NCBI RefSeq assembly: GCF_001442755.1
Contig: NZ_CP006367.1
Span: 1,922,001 to 1,986,000 of the forward strand
Direction of reading: 5' to 3'
DNA length: 64,000 nt
Origin: Aureimonas sp. AU20
GTDB lineage: Bacteria; Pseudomonadota; Alphaproteobacteria; Rhizobiales; Rhizobiaceae
In this document: in pieces, positions 45,656 to 54,620 of the stretch
Position numbering within the stretch: position 1 is the first letter of the stretch
Layout: each line of letters begins with the position of its first letter
Notes under the pieces: model-generated
What the model was told of the DNA's origin: nothing
Seen by the model: the letters and a program-made list of their open reading frames with translations, nothing else
Databases searched by the model: none
Program-made: the position numbers and the translations under genes

Positions 45656-47568
45656 CCTTCCAGGGAGGCGTCGAGCGCGACGAGTCGCGCCACAGCATAG
45701 GGCGCCAGATGGATGGCGCCGCCTGCGGGGAGGCTCGTGGGCATTTCGCCCGTGGCGCTTTCCGCAAAACTCGCTTCGTCCAGAATCGAAAGGCTCCAGC
45801 GCCCGGCCAGACGCGCCGCCTGTGGCTCGCCCGTCAGATTGGCAAGCCAGACGACCGCGCGACCGTCCTCGTCGCGATAAGCGAATCCGTCCACGCGCCC
45901 GCGCGCGGCGGAGGTGAGCGTGAGACGCGGAGCGCCCGCGGCCCGGCCCAAGCCGCTCGCGACATGGAAGGGCGGCGCAACCTTGCCGTCTTCCACAAGC
46001 AGCCCGCGCGGACCCGCGAAGGAGGCGCCGCACCAGGCTTCCAGACCGCTACCGGCCAGCCGCGCGGCGTAGCCGGCGAGCCAGGCGGCGCCGAACAGGG
46101 CGTGGCCGCGCGGGTCGTTCGCGGCCATGGGCACGCGCTGGTTCTCCGGGTTCGGCATGGTGCGCGAGCCATAGGGGTTCTGCCGCATGCCGATCGTCGT
46201 CGGGCCGAGCCGGTAGGGCGTGTCGCCGATGAAAGCGCGCGTCGAGCGGGTGATGAAGGGGATGGCCTCCAGCGATTCCATGACGCTGCGATCGTCCGCC
46301 GCGTGGACGATCGGGCAGGTGGCGTGGGTGACGAAGTCGAGGCGCTCGACCGGCACGCGCTTGCGGTTCAACTCGGTGAAATAGCTGAACATGCCGCCGC
46401 CGAGACGAAGGCCGGGAAAGGCTCGCCGCGCCGCATCGTAGATCGCCTCCAGCGGCGGGCAGTCCGGCCAGCGGCTGCCGGGCGGCGTGGATTGCCGGTC
46501 GACGTCGGGACCGACGATCACGGTGTCGAGCCGAAGCCCGGCGGCGCGGATCGCCGCCGTACCCAGCTCCAGCGCCTCCGCGAAATCGCTGTCGGTGGGC
46601 ACCACGAATTCGAGCGCGCTCTCGGTGCCGGGCAGGGCTTCCGCCAGTGTGGCGAAGCGTCGGAGGCTTTCCGGCCCGTGGCCGGCGCCGGGATCGAAAT
46701 GGAACAGGAGGAATTGCGGCGCCAGCGCGCGCAGCCGGCCGATCGCCGCCAAGGCCGCCTCGGCCTCGTCCGGCGCGATCGCCACGCCGAAGCGCGGCAT
46801 CGTCTCGGCGGTGGCTTCGCCGTAGAGGATTTCGATCGGGCCCTCGGGGATTGACACCGGCACCGCATTCTTGCCTGAGAACGTGAGCGTCACCGCCTGA
46901 CGGTCGGCCGTGCCGCTTTCCATGCGGTAGGGCCAGGGGAGCGCGAGCGGCCGCACATAGGTCTTGTAGGAGGCGTCCGACCAGGCCCGCTGGTCCTCCA
47001 TCTCGAACGTGTCGCCCTCCATCCGGCAGGTGGCCTGCAGACCGGGAGCGACCTCGTGCGTGATCGCGCGAATGTCCTTGAAGGGCTGCCAGGGCTCGAT
47101 CAGGTCGGGAAAGCGGCTCCCTTCCACCGACCCATCGACATGCGTGACCTCGGCCGGCGTGCCGGCGACACCTTCGATCGGATGCAGCACGCAGAAGCCG
47201 CAGCGATTGGTCTCGAACGCGCCCTCCGGCACCGCCTCGACCTCGAAGGAGAGATGGCCGGTCGCCTCGCCAATGATCGCCGCGCGGATGCGCAGACGCG
47301 CGCCGTCGGGCGCTTCGCATTCCGAGGCGAAGCGGACGGTGAAGCGCTCCGCCGTTTCCTCAACGGCGAGATCGGCGATCGGCGGATCGTAGGTGCCCCA
47401 GTCGCGGTCCCGCACGACATAGGCGATGGAGCGCAAAACTTCGTGCCCGGCGAAGCGAATGGCGCGAAGCTGGCCCGACACGAGTTCGACGGACAGCGGT
47501 CCGGCGCTGAGGCGGCGCGAGGCGGCGGGCGGCTCGGCGGTGCCGTAGAGCTTGAGGCGGTCGCTCAT
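45643..47568 (-). CDS. apnL: D-apionate lactonase
   Basis: A 641-residue protein recognisable as the ApnL type: GPLSVELVSGQLRAIRFAGHEVLRSIAYVVRDRDWGTY at the N-terminus (partly quoted as LRAIRFAGHEVLRSIAYVV), GFCVLHPIEGVAG, and a C-terminal part with TIGMRQNPYGSRTMPNP and EAWCGASFAGPRGL. It opens D-apionolactone to D-apionate, the second step of D-apiose breakdown. It starts 5 bp after the apsD stop, so the two are co-transcribed. Its last 13 bp overlap the convergent gntR gene. Confidence 0.85.
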   Translation of the reverse strand: MSDRLKLYGTAEPPAASRRLSAGPLSVELVSGQLRAIRFAGHEVLRSIAYVVRDRDWGTYDPPIADLAVEETAERFTVRFASECEAPDGARLRIRAAIIGEATGHLSFEVEAVPEGAFETNRCGFCVLHPIEGVAGTPAEVTHVDGSVEGSRFPDLIEPWQPFKDIRAITHEVAPGLQATCRMEGDTFEMEDQRAWSDASYKTYVRPLALPWPYRMESGTADRQAVTLTFSGKNAVPVSIPEGPIEILYGEATAETMPRFGVAIAPDEAEAALAAIGRLRALAPQFLLFHFDPGAGHGPESLRRFATLAEALPGTESALEFVVPTDSDFAEALELGTAAIRAAGLRLDTVIVGPDVDRQSTPPGSRWPDCPPLEAIYDAARRAFPGLRLGGGMFSYFTELNRKRVPVERLDFVTHATCPIVHAADDRSVMESLEAIPFITRSTRAFIGDTPYRLGPTTIGMRQNPYGSRTMPNPENQRVPMAANDPRGHALFGAAWLAGYAARLAGSGLEAWCGASFAGPRGLLVEDGKVAPPFHVASGLGRAAGAPRLTLTSAARGRVDGFAYRDEDGRAVVWLANLTGEPQAARLAGRWSLSILDEASFAESATGEMPTSLPAGGAIHLAPYAVARLVALDASLEGQDA

Positions 47569-47573
47569 AGGTC

Positions 47574-48602
47574 TCAGACCGTTGCCGGATCGATGGTCTG
47601 GCGGGACGCGGCGCCCTGATAGGCCGCCTCCACCAGCGCCAGCGTCTTTAGATTGTCGCGGCCGGACGTGTCGGGCGCGCGCCCGGCTGCAAGCGCTTCC
47701 ACCCAGTGCTTCTGGATCAGGAAGACGCTTTCCTGGATATTGTGCCAGGGGCGCTCGGCCCAGCGCAGAAGCTGCGGGGACACATCCTCGTGGCGCGTGC
47801 CGTCCGCATCCGTCACGCTGAGGCGATAGCCGGCGTCGAGGCGGATCGTGCCCTCGGTTCCGTCGATTTCCACCAGCGTCTGGGGAAAACGGTCCTCTTC
47901 GAGCCGCGTCGCATAGGAACAGTCCACGACCGAATGCATCCCGCTCTCGTGGTCGAGCAGCATGGTGGCGACATCCTCGCCGCGAATGCGTGGGTTGACG
48001 CGGGTCGTGCGCGTCGTGATGGCCGCGACATCGCCGAACAGGAAGCGGGCGATGTCGAGCGCGTGGATGCCGAGATCCTCGATGATGAAGCGCTCGCCTT
48101 CCGCCAGATAAGGCTGGCCGGAATAGACGTCATAGGCCGAGCGGAACGAAACGCGGCCGAAGAAGGGCGCGCCGATCGTGCCGGCATCGAGAGCCGCGCG
48201 CACCGCGAGGATGGGCGACTGCCAGCGGAAATTCTCATGCACCATCAGCGGCACGGTCGCACGCTCGCAGGCCGCGACCATGGCGCGCGCATCATTCATC
48301 GTCGGCGCGAAGGGCTTCTGGCAGACCACGGGAATGGCGAGCGAGGCAGCGAGCTCCACCAGCGCGCGGTGGCTCGGCGCGGTGGTGGCGATGTCCACGA
48401 AGTCGGGCTTCTCGGCGCGCAGCATCTCGGCCGCGTCGCGGTAGCGCGCCGCGATGCCGAACCGCTCGCCCATGGCCGCGAGGCGCGCCTCGTCCCGGTC
48501 GCAGATCGCGACCATCCGCACGCCGGGAAGATCGGCCCAGGCGTTCATCTGATTGACGGCGAAGAAGCCACAGCCGATCAGGGCGCCACGCAGTTCGCTC
48601 AT
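47574..48602 (-). CDS. apsD: D-apiose dehydrogenase, Gfo/Idh/MocA family
   Basis: A 342-residue NAD(P)-dependent oxidoreductase. The Rossmann motif is GALIGCGFFAVNQMNAW; CQKPFAPT holds the catalytic Lys; EDLGIHALDIARFLFG is the His-bearing active-site loop. In this context it fits ApsD, which oxidises D-apiose to apionolactone. It follows apnO after 65 bp that contain a strong hairpin, and overlaps no neighbour. The family alone would not fix the substrate; the adjacent apnL and oia genes do. Confidence 0.8.
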   Translation of the reverse strand: MSELRGALIGCGFFAVNQMNAWADLPGVRMVAICDRDEARLAAMGERFGIAARYRDAAEMLRAEKPDFVDIATTAPSHRALVELAASLAIPVVCQKPFAPTMNDARAMVAACERATVPLMVHENFRWQSPILAVRAALDAGTIGAPFFGRVSFRSAYDVYSGQPYLAEGERFIIEDLGIHALDIARFLFGDVAAITTRTTRVNPRIRGEDVATMLLDHESGMHSVVDCSYATRLEEDRFPQTLVEIDGTEGTIRLDAGYRLSVTDADGTRHEDVSPQLLRWAERPWHNIQESVFLIQKHWVEALAAGRAPDTSGRDNLKTLALVEAAYQGAASRQTIDPATV

Positions 48603-48630
48603 TGACTAGATCTCCCAATTCTCAGCGGGG

Positions 48631-48660
48631 CCCGCCCGAGCCGGAACTCGGGCGGGTTTT
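48631..48660 (+). terminator. Strong hairpin between apnO and apsD
   Basis: A perfect 10-bp stem CCCGCCCGAG with CTCGGGCGGG is followed by TTTT on the plus strand. The genes here run on the minus strand, where no T-run follows, so it is more likely an mRNA-processing or attenuating structure inside the operon than a true terminator. Confidence 0.4.
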
Positions 48661-48667
48661 GTCTCGG

Positions 48668-49495
48668 TCAGGTGATGCGGCGGATCGAGGCGGCGAGCTC
48701 TTCGGGCTCGAAGACCTTCTTCCAGTCGTCGCGCATCAGCATCGGCTTGCCGAACTCGATCGCCTTGTTGCAGGCGTCGGAGAAGACGCCCGGCGTTTCC
48801 TCGAAGATCACGGCACCGAGGACGTTCATGTGGCCGAGCAGAAAGTCGCGCGCGGCCTCCTTCGGCACGCCGCGCCGAACCACCTCGTCCATCGCCTCGC
48901 GCATCGCCACCAGCAGGCTGGCGCAGACCGTCTCCGACAGGCCGGGCTCCAGCAGCGCCATCTGCTCGACGGTGACGCGGTGCGAGCGCATGACCGGCGC
49001 CCAGATCACCTTGGCCACTTCCTCGCCCAGCGCGTAATGCTCCTCCGGCCCCTGCATCAGGGCCGAGGTGATGTGCTGCTTGGCCGCGATGCCGCCGAAG
49101 AAGTCGCGCTTGGCGGCCGGGTCGGTCTCGTCGTTGAAGATCGGCGGATGGCAGGGATGGGTGACGAAATAGGTCAGGTCGGCGCGCTCCGGCAGATGGC
49201 CTGCGAAGGGGGCGGCGGCGTCGAGCACCACGACCATCGTGCCGGGCTTCAGCTGTGCGTTGATCCCGCTCGCCACCTTGCCGATCGCCGTATCGGGCAC
49301 GGCGAGGATCACTACCTCGGCGCCTTCGAGCGCCTGCTCCTGCGGCACGCAGTCGAAGCCGAGGCCCGACTTCAGGCGCTCGCGGCCGGCTTCGCTCAGC
49401 TCGACATGCCGCACGTCGAAGCGCGAGCCCTTCAGATTGCTGGCGAGGCGGTAGCCCATCTTTCCGCCGGCTCCGAACAGAGCGATACTTGTCAT
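48668..49495 (-). CDS. apnO: D-apionate oxidoisomerase
   Basis: A 275-residue dehydrogenase of the 6-phosphogluconate dehydrogenase-like fold. MTSIALFGAGGKMGYRLASNL is the NAD-binding start, VVILAVPDTAIGKVA follows, and the C-terminal helical domain has FLLGHMNVLGAVIFEETPGVFSDACNKAI. It matches ApnO, which converts D-apionate to 3-oxo-isoapionate. The frame continues upstream through the decayed permease fragment but the protein clearly starts at MTSIAL (49495), preceded by GAAAGGAAAAGGC. Confidence 0.82.
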   Translation of the reverse strand: MTSIALFGAGGKMGYRLASNLKGSRFDVRHVELSEAGRERLKSGLGFDCVPQEQALEGAEVVILAVPDTAIGKVASGINAQLKPGTMVVVLDAAAPFAGHLPERADLTYFVTHPCHPPIFNDETDPAAKRDFFGGIAAKQHITSALMQGPEEHYALGEEVAKVIWAPVMRSHRVTVEQMALLEPGLSETVCASLLVAMREAMDEVVRRGVPKEAARDFLLGHMNVLGAVIFEETPGVFSDACNKAIEFGKPMLMRDDWKKVFEPEELAASIRRIT

Positions 49496-49530
49496 GCCTT
49501 TTCCTTTCACTGCGAAGAGAGAACCTGCCG

Positions 49531-49757
49531 TCAGCGGCAGAGGGCCGCTTGACGCTGAAGCGCGATGCGCTGCTGCAGGCGTTGCTGGAACTGGTCGACC
49601 ACGACGGCCGCGATGGACGAAGGCGCCGACGATCTTGTCATGTCCACCCGAAATGGTCGTGCCGCCGAGCACCGTCGCGATGGCGTCAAGCTTGAAGGTC
49701 TCGCCCTTGGCGCAGTTTGGCCGCGGCCGCGCCGGACTGAAGAACCTGCTTGAACAT
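49531..49757 (-). pseudogene. Remnant of a sugar ABC transporter permease
   Basis: An ATG at 49757 with a perfect GGGAGGA ribosome site opens MFKQVLQSGAAAAKLR, then the frame shifts to GETFKLDAIATVLGGTTISGGHDKIVGAFV, which is the conserved ELDAIAAVVLGGTSLSGG segment of RbsC-type permeases. After another shift it reads IAAVVVDQFQQRLQQR to a stop at 49531, like the permease C-terminus. The body of the gene and about 40 residues between the two fragments are missing. It is what remains of a sugar importer formerly at the head of the apiose operon. Confidence 0.65.
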
Positions 49758-49881
49758 GGATCGTCCTCCCGAGACTCTCGACGGCGAGCGATCGGCCGTC
49801 TTCGGCTACGCGATCCTCGACTCGAGCGCTGCCTCCCCGCAGCGGTGACGTGACAATGACAATCCTCGGTTTTCTCGTCAA

Positions 49882-49902
49882 CTGGTATAATGAGTTTGCC
49901 AG
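49882..49902. promoter_or_regulatory. Second copy of the apiose GntR operator
   Basis: CTGGTATAAT at the left and CCAG at the right, with spacing identical to the perfect site at 44862; outer bases extend it to a CAACTGG/CCAGTTG dyad. It lies upstream of the permease remnant and apnO-apsD-apnL, so the local GntR protein probably controls both arms of the cluster. Confidence 0.65.
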
Positions 49903-49917
49903 TTGGATGATTGAGGA

Positions 49918-50682
49918 TCAAGCGTCCTGCGGCCAGTTGGCTTGGGTGAAGACGCCGCCGTCGACCCAGAGCGTCTGCCCGGTGACGAAGCCGGCGGCCT
50001 CGCTGGCGAAGAACAGGACCGGGCCGGCGATATCCTCGGCCGTGCCGGCGCGGCGCAGCGGAGTGATGCGGCCCCAGCTGGCGGCATAATCTGGCGCTTC
50101 CTGAAGCGTGCGCTCGTTGAGGATGGCGCCGGGCGCCACGCAGTTGACGCGAATGCCATGGGGCCCAAGCTCGGCGGCCGAGACCTTGGTCAATTGCTCG
50201 ATGCCGCCCTTAGAGGCCGTGTAGTCCACCAGCTTGGGGAAGGCGAGCTTGTTGCAGCCCGAGCCGATATTGACGATGGCGCCGCCTTTCCCGGCTGCCA
50301 CCATCCGCCGAGCGGCGGCCTGCGTGTTGAGGAACGTGCCTTTCAGATTGGTCGCGATGACTCGGTCCCAATCCTCCTCCGCGAGGTCGAGAAGCGAGCT
50401 CCAGGTTTGGATGCCGGCATTGTTGACGAGGACGTCGGGTGCCGAGCCGTGCCAGCGCTCCGCCGCATCGAAAAAGGCGTTGACCTCGGCCGATCGCCCC
50501 GCGTCGCATTCGAGCCCCAGCGCCCGGGCGCCGATAGCTTCGATCTCGCTGACGAGCGACGCCGACGCCGTTTCGTCCAGCTTGTAGCTGAAGGCGACGG
50601 CGTGGCCCGCCTTGGCGAAGGCGACGGCGAGATGCCGCCCGATGCCCGTGTTGCCGCCCGTCACCACCGCCAGCTTGGTCAT
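49918..50682 (-). CDS. Short-chain dehydrogenase/reductase
   Basis: A 254-residue classical SDR. The cofactor motif is [21 protein letters not shown] occurs in [11 protein letters not shown], and the catalytic Ser-Tyr-Lys are in [23 protein letters not shown]. The ending [12 protein letters not shown] is typical. GGAG lies upstream of the ATG at 50682. It is transcribed toward the second GntR operator and ends 15 bp before it. It could act on an apiose-related polyol or sugar, but this is unproven. Confidence 0.85.
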   Translation of the reverse strand: MTKLAVVTGGNTGIGRHLAVAFAKAGHAVAFSYKLDETASASLVSEIEAIGARALGLECDAGRSAEVNAFFDAAERWHGSAPDVLVNNAGIQTWSSLLDLAEEDWDRVIATNLKGTFLNTQAAARRMVAAGKGGAIVNIGSGCNKLAFPKLVDYTASKGGIEQLTKVSAAELGPHGIRVNCVAPGAILNERTLQEAPDYAASWGRITPLRRAGTAEDIAGPVLFFASEAAGFVTGQTLWVDGGVFTQANWPQDA

Positions 50683-50894
50683 ATCCGCTTCTCCATCTGC
50701 TTCTGCGCGGCGCTCTACGCTGCACTGGGCGAAGAGGAAAGACGCCGACGGGTCTGTTCCTCGACCGCCGTCCTGGCTCTGGATTGCCCTCGGTGACAAC
50801 GGGTCGGGAAGGGACAAGCCTTGCGGAGATCAGCGGACGGTTGCGGGCGGCGCGCCTTGGCAGGTGCTTGGGGCGGCCGAGCGGAGGCGCGGGC

Positions 50895-52262
50895 ATGAGC
50901 GGCTATATCCTCGCCATCGACCAGGGCACGACTTCGGCGCGGGCCACCGTCTTCGACGCTGATTTCGGGGTGGTCGGCGTCGGCCAGGAGGAGTTGGAGC
51001 AGATTCTGCCGTGTTCCGGCTGGGTGGAGCACGGTCCGGAAGCCATCTGGCGCAGCGTCGTCTCCACCGTAAAGGCTGCGCTGGCCGACGCCTCGCTCTC
51101 GGCCCGCGATCTTTCCGCTCTCGGCATCACCAACCAGCGCGAGACGACAGTCCTGTGGAACCGCGACACGGACGAGGCGATCCACAACGCCATCGTCTGG
51201 CAGGACTGGCGCACTGCAGAAACCTGCCGCCGCCTCGTGTCCGACGGCGCGGAGGAGATGATCCAGGCGCGAACCGGCCTCGTGATCGATCCCTATTTCG
51301 CCGGAACCAAGCTCGCGTGGCTGCTGGATCATGTGGACAGGGCGCGGGCGCTGGCCGAGCGCGGCAAGTTGGCGTTCAGAACCGTGAACAGTTTCCGTCT
51401 CTGGCGGCTGACGGGCGGCCGCGTCCACGCCACCGACACGACCAATGCCGCGCGCACCATGCTGTTCGACATCGACCGCAACGCCTGGGACGGAGAGCTT
51501 TGCCGGCTTCTGCGCGTGCCGCTGTCGCTTCTGCCTGAGGTGAGGGACTGCGCGGCCGATTCCGACGCGACGGAGGCCAAGCTCTTCGGCGCGCCGATCC
51601 CGATCTGCGGCATGGCGGGAGACCAGCACGCCGCGACGCTCGGCAATGCCCGTTTCCAGCCCGGCATGATGAAGTCGACCTACGGCACCGGCTGCTTCGC
51701 CGTTCTCGACACGGGCCCTGAGCGCGCGCCTTCGCGCAATCGCTTGCTCTCCACGGTCGCCTATCGGCTGAACGGCCGGACGACCTATGCGCTGGAAGGC
51801 TCGATCTTCATCGCCGGGGCGGCGGTGCAATGGCTGCGCGACGGGCTGCGCATAGTGGAGAGAGCGAGCGACACCGGCGCCATGGCGGCGCGTGCGAGCG
51901 AGGAGCAGGACGTGTTCCTCGTGCCGGCCTTCACAGGCCTCGGCGCACCCTGGTGGGACGCGGAGGCGCGGGGCGCCATCTACGGCCTCACCGGTAACAC
52001 GGGGCCGGACGAGTTCGCCCGTGCGGCGCTGGAGGCGGTGTGCTTCCAGACGGCCGACCTGCTTCAGGTCATGCGGGCGGACTGGCCGGGGGCAAGCGAG
52101 ACGAAACTGCGCGTCGATGGCGGTATGGTGGCGAGCGACTGGACCATGCAGCGCCTCGCCGACATTCTGGACGCGCCGGTGGACCGGCCCGTTGTGCTGG
52201 AGACCACGGCGCTGGGGGCCGCGTGGCTCGCCGGCCAGCATTGCGGCGCCTGGCCTGACTAG
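50895..52262 (+). CDS. glpK: Glycerol kinase, truncated by an in-frame amber codon
   Basis: An FGGY-family kinase, 455 residues to the [82 protein letters not shown] and [17 protein letters not shown] are glycerol kinase motifs. The protein stops at WPD-TAG, but the same frame continues for about 46 codons with the conserved glycerol kinase C-terminus (see 52260-52400). Full length would be about 501 residues, the family norm. It is divergent from the SDR and followed by the Rieske reductase. It is either a recent nonsense mutant, a readthrough product or a sequencing error. Confidence 0.85.
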   Translation: MSGYILAIDQGTTSARATVFDADFGVVGVGQEELEQILPCSGWVEHGPEAIWRSVVSTVKAALADASLSARDLSALGITNQRETTVLWNRDTDEAIHNAIVWQDWRTAETCRRLVSDGAEEMIQARTGLVIDPYFAGTKLAWLLDHVDRARALAERGKLAFRTVNSFRLWRLTGGRVHATDTTNAARTMLFDIDRNAWDGELCRLLRVPLSLLPEVRDCAADSDATEAKLFGAPIPICGMAGDQHAATLGNARFQPGMMKSTYGTGCFAVLDTGPERAPSRNRLLSTVAYRLNGRTTYALEGSIFIAGAAVQWLRDGLRIVERASDTGAMAARASEEQDVFLVPAFTGLGAPWWDAEARGAIYGLTGNTGPDEFARAALEAVCFQTADLLQVMRADWPGASETKLRVDGGMVASDWTMQRLADILDAPVDRPVVLETTALGAAWLAGQHCGAWPD

Positions 52263-52400
52263 GCGCGTTTTGCGGAACGCTGGCGCCTCGACCGGACCTT
52301 CGAGCCCGGCATGGATGCCGCTCTGCGCGGGCGAAAGCTCTCCGGCTGGCGGCAGGCCGTGCGCCGGACCCTCAGCGACCTGCCGGCACTCGCGACATAG
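52260..52400 (+). other. Conserved glpK C-terminal extension beyond the amber codon
   Basis: After TAG at 52260-52262 the frame reads [19 protein letters not shown], then [18 protein letters not shown], and ends at TAG 52398-52400. This corresponds to the usual C-terminal helix of glycerol kinases (FxPxMxxxxRxxLYxGWxxAVxR). A CAG to TAG transition is a simple explanation. Confidence 0.8.
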
Positions 52401-52521
52401 GCATAGGACGGGTCAGGCGAGGTGGTGCTCGTGCCGCTTCGACGAAGCCTGCCAAACCATCTCGGAACCACACGGCCGGCGGCCGATTTGCCTGGAAGGA
52501 TTCCAGACAAGGGCGCGACGC

Positions 52522-54036
52522 ATGGCTGAAAAGAGCAAGGGACCGGACTTCACCCAGGGGATCGCCTCGTCCGATCTCGCCCCCGGCGCGATGCTGCGCG
52601 GCACGGTGGGCGAGGTGGCGGTGATCCTGGTGCGCAGCGAAGCGGGCCTGCGTGCCTTTTCTGCCAAATGCACCCATCTCGGCGCCATGCTCGACACGGG
52701 GCTCCTGGCCGGCGGCGAAATCCGCTGTCCCTGGCATCATGCCCGTTTCTCCGCCGACACGGGCGAGGCGGTGGCCGCGCCCGCTCTTGCCCCGCTCTCC
52801 TGCTACCTTGTGGAGGAGCGAGAGGGGCGCATTACCGTAGGGGCGCAAACCGACGCGGCGCGGCCTAGGCCGGCGCCCAGCGCGCCGGACCGCATCCTTA
52901 TTTTGGGCACTGGCGCGGCCGGCTTCGCCTGCGCCCACGAACTCGCCAAGCGCGGCGCCGGGCGCCATGTCACGCTGATTGGCGAGGAAGAGGACGCCCC
53001 TTATGACCGGACCTTCTGCTCGAAGCAGTATCTCGCGGGCAAGGAGGAGCGCACCGGCGTCGCCTTCAAGGAAACGGCCTTCCTAACCGAGAGCGGCGTG
53101 ACCTTGCGCAGCGGCGCGAGTGTCGAGGCGATCGATCCCCTGGACCGGACGATCCGGTTGACCGGAGGCGAGGTGCTGGCCTTCGACGCCTTGGTGATCG
53201 CGACCGGCGCGGCGCCGCAGCGGCCGGACACGCCGGGCTTCGATCGAGCGAATGTCCATGTCCTTCGCAGTCTGGCGGATGCCGACGCGATCATCGCGGA
53301 GGCCCGCGAGGGCAAGCGGGCGCTGGTGGTCGGCGCCAGCTTCATCGGGCTGGAGGCGGCGGCTTCGTTGCGGGGGCGCGGCGTCGAGGTGGACGTGGTT
53401 GCGCCCGGCGAGATTCCGATGCGCAAGGTGCTGGGCGAAGAGGTCGGCCGGATGGTTCGCGGCCTGCACGAGGAAAACGGCGTGCGGTTTCACCAGGGCA
53501 AGGTCCGCTCCTTCGATGGATCGGCGGCCGTGCTGGAGGATGGGACGAGACTTCCGGCCGACTTCCTCGTGCTCGGCCTCGGCGTTTCGCCCAGTGTGGA
53601 TCTGGCGAGGGAGGCCGGGCTCGAACTCGCGGCGCGCGAGCAGGGCGGCGGCATTCTCGTGGATGCCCGGTTGGAAACCTCCTATCCCGGCATCTTCGCG
53701 GCTGGCGATGTCGCGAACCTTCGTCGCCCGACGGGCGATGGACGCCAGCGGATCGAGCATTGGGTCCATGCCGAGCGGCAGGGCCAGCATGTCGCCCGCG
53801 TCCTCTCGGGAGAGGGCGAGCGCTTCGAGGACGTGCCCTTCTTCTGGAGCGCTCATTACGGCACGAGCCTTCGCTATGTCGGCCATGCCGATGCAATCGC
53901 CCAAGCCGAGATGGACGGTTCGGCAGAGCAGCGTGATTTCGCGCTTCGAATCCGCGACGAGACGGGCGGGGAGGCGCTGGTCACCTCCAAGCGCGACAAG
54001 GCGGCGCTGGAGACCGAAGCGGAGTGGGAGCGATAG
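52522..54036 (+). CDS. Rieske [2Fe-2S] - FAD/NAD(P) reductase fusion (AIF-like)
   Basis: A 504-residue fusion. An N-terminal Rieske domain has ligands C50, H52, C69 and H72 (CTHLG...CPWHH). A pyridine-nucleotide disulfide reductase-type domain follows from about residue 120, with FAD motif ILILGTGAAGFACAHELAKRG, DRTFCSKQYLAGK, NAD motif ALVVGASFIGLEAA and GDVANL near the C-terminal FAD site. This is the AIFM3-like arrangement of ferredoxin reductases. It should pass electrons from NAD(P)H to an unknown acceptor. Start MAEKSKGPDF. It is separated from glpK by 121 bp and followed at 10 bp by a small gene. Confidence 0.88.
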   Translation: MAEKSKGPDFTQGIASSDLAPGAMLRGTVGEVAVILVRSEAGLRAFSAKCTHLGAMLDTGLLAGGEIRCPWHHARFSADTGEAVAAPALAPLSCYLVEEREGRITVGAQTDAARPRPAPSAPDRILILGTGAAGFACAHELAKRGAGRHVTLIGEEEDAPYDRTFCSKQYLAGKEERTGVAFKETAFLTESGVTLRSGASVEAIDPLDRTIRLTGGEVLAFDALVIATGAAPQRPDTPGFDRANVHVLRSLADADAIIAEAREGKRALVVGASFIGLEAAASLRGRGVEVDVVAPGEIPMRKVLGEEVGRMVRGLHEENGVRFHQGKVRSFDGSAAVLEDGTRLPADFLVLGLGVSPSVDLAREAGLELAAREQGGGILVDARLETSYPGIFAAGDVANLRRPTGDGRQRIEHWVHAERQGQHVARVLSGEGERFEDVPFFWSAHYGTSLRYVGHADAIAQAEMDGSAEQRDFALRIRDETGGEALVTSKRDKAALETEAEWER

Positions 54037-54046
54037 GGCGAAGGGC

Positions 54047-54403
54047 ATGCGCTATCCCGTGACGCCGGACGGGCGCTATTTCGTGGTGCGCGGACGGCTC
54101 TGGCGCATGTCGAACCCCAACCTTTCGGAGGCCGAGCGAGAGGACGGGGTAAAGCGCCTCATGGCGGCGAGGCGCGCCGTCGGAGCCGCCAAGCGCACTG
54201 GGGACGACGCGGCCCTACGCGCGGCGCGCGGCACCGTGGATGAAGCCAAGCGCGATCTCGGCGAACGCGGCCTCGTCTGGTGGACGGACGGGGCAGCGGA
54301 TTTCAGCCAGCGGATGGTGCGCTCGACACCCTATGCCGATTGGTTCACCGCACTCGACGACGCGGAGCGCGAGGCCGGCGACAGGCCGGCCGCCCGCTCG
54401 TGA
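54047..54403 (+). CDS. Conserved hypothetical protein next to the Rieske reductase
   Basis: A 118-residue hydrophilic protein, MRYPVTPDGRYFVVRGRLWR, with the repeated pattern SNPNLSEAEREDGVKRLMAARRAVGAAK and a C-terminal LVWWTDGAADFSQRMVRSTPY. The two-part architecture (beta start, helical middle, aromatic end) is familiar from rhizobial hypothetical proteins, but no function is known. It starts 10 bp after the reductase stop and is probably co-transcribed with it. Confidence 0.75.
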   Translation: MRYPVTPDGRYFVVRGRLWRMSNPNLSEAEREDGVKRLMAARRAVGAAKRTGDDAALRAARGTVDEAKRDLGERGLVWWTDGAADFSQRMVRSTPYADWFTALDDAEREAGDRPAARS

Positions 54404-54620
54404 CGGCGCCCTCACTCGCTGGGGGCGCGATCGGCATGGACATTTCCCCGAATTACTCCGACAAATCATCTCTGGGGGTGGGGTAAAACAGAATCGTGCT
54501 TCGCCCGAGCCCCTAGAGCAATGCGCCGGATTGTGCTGCACTTGCCTTCGGAGGCATTGCGTCGGGGAAGGGCGTGGTGGGAACAGGGGAGACGCGACGC
54601 TGGTCATCGACATCGTACCC

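Noticed and set aside
48631..48660. A plus-strand terminator implying a hidden plus-strand gene upstream
   Set aside because: The T-run is on the plus strand, but the DNA to its left on that strand is only antisense to apsD, with no credible plus-strand gene.
49496..49921. A long N-terminal extension of apnO
   Set aside because: ApnO clearly starts at MTSIALFGAGG; the extension is the decayed permease and operator region read in frame.
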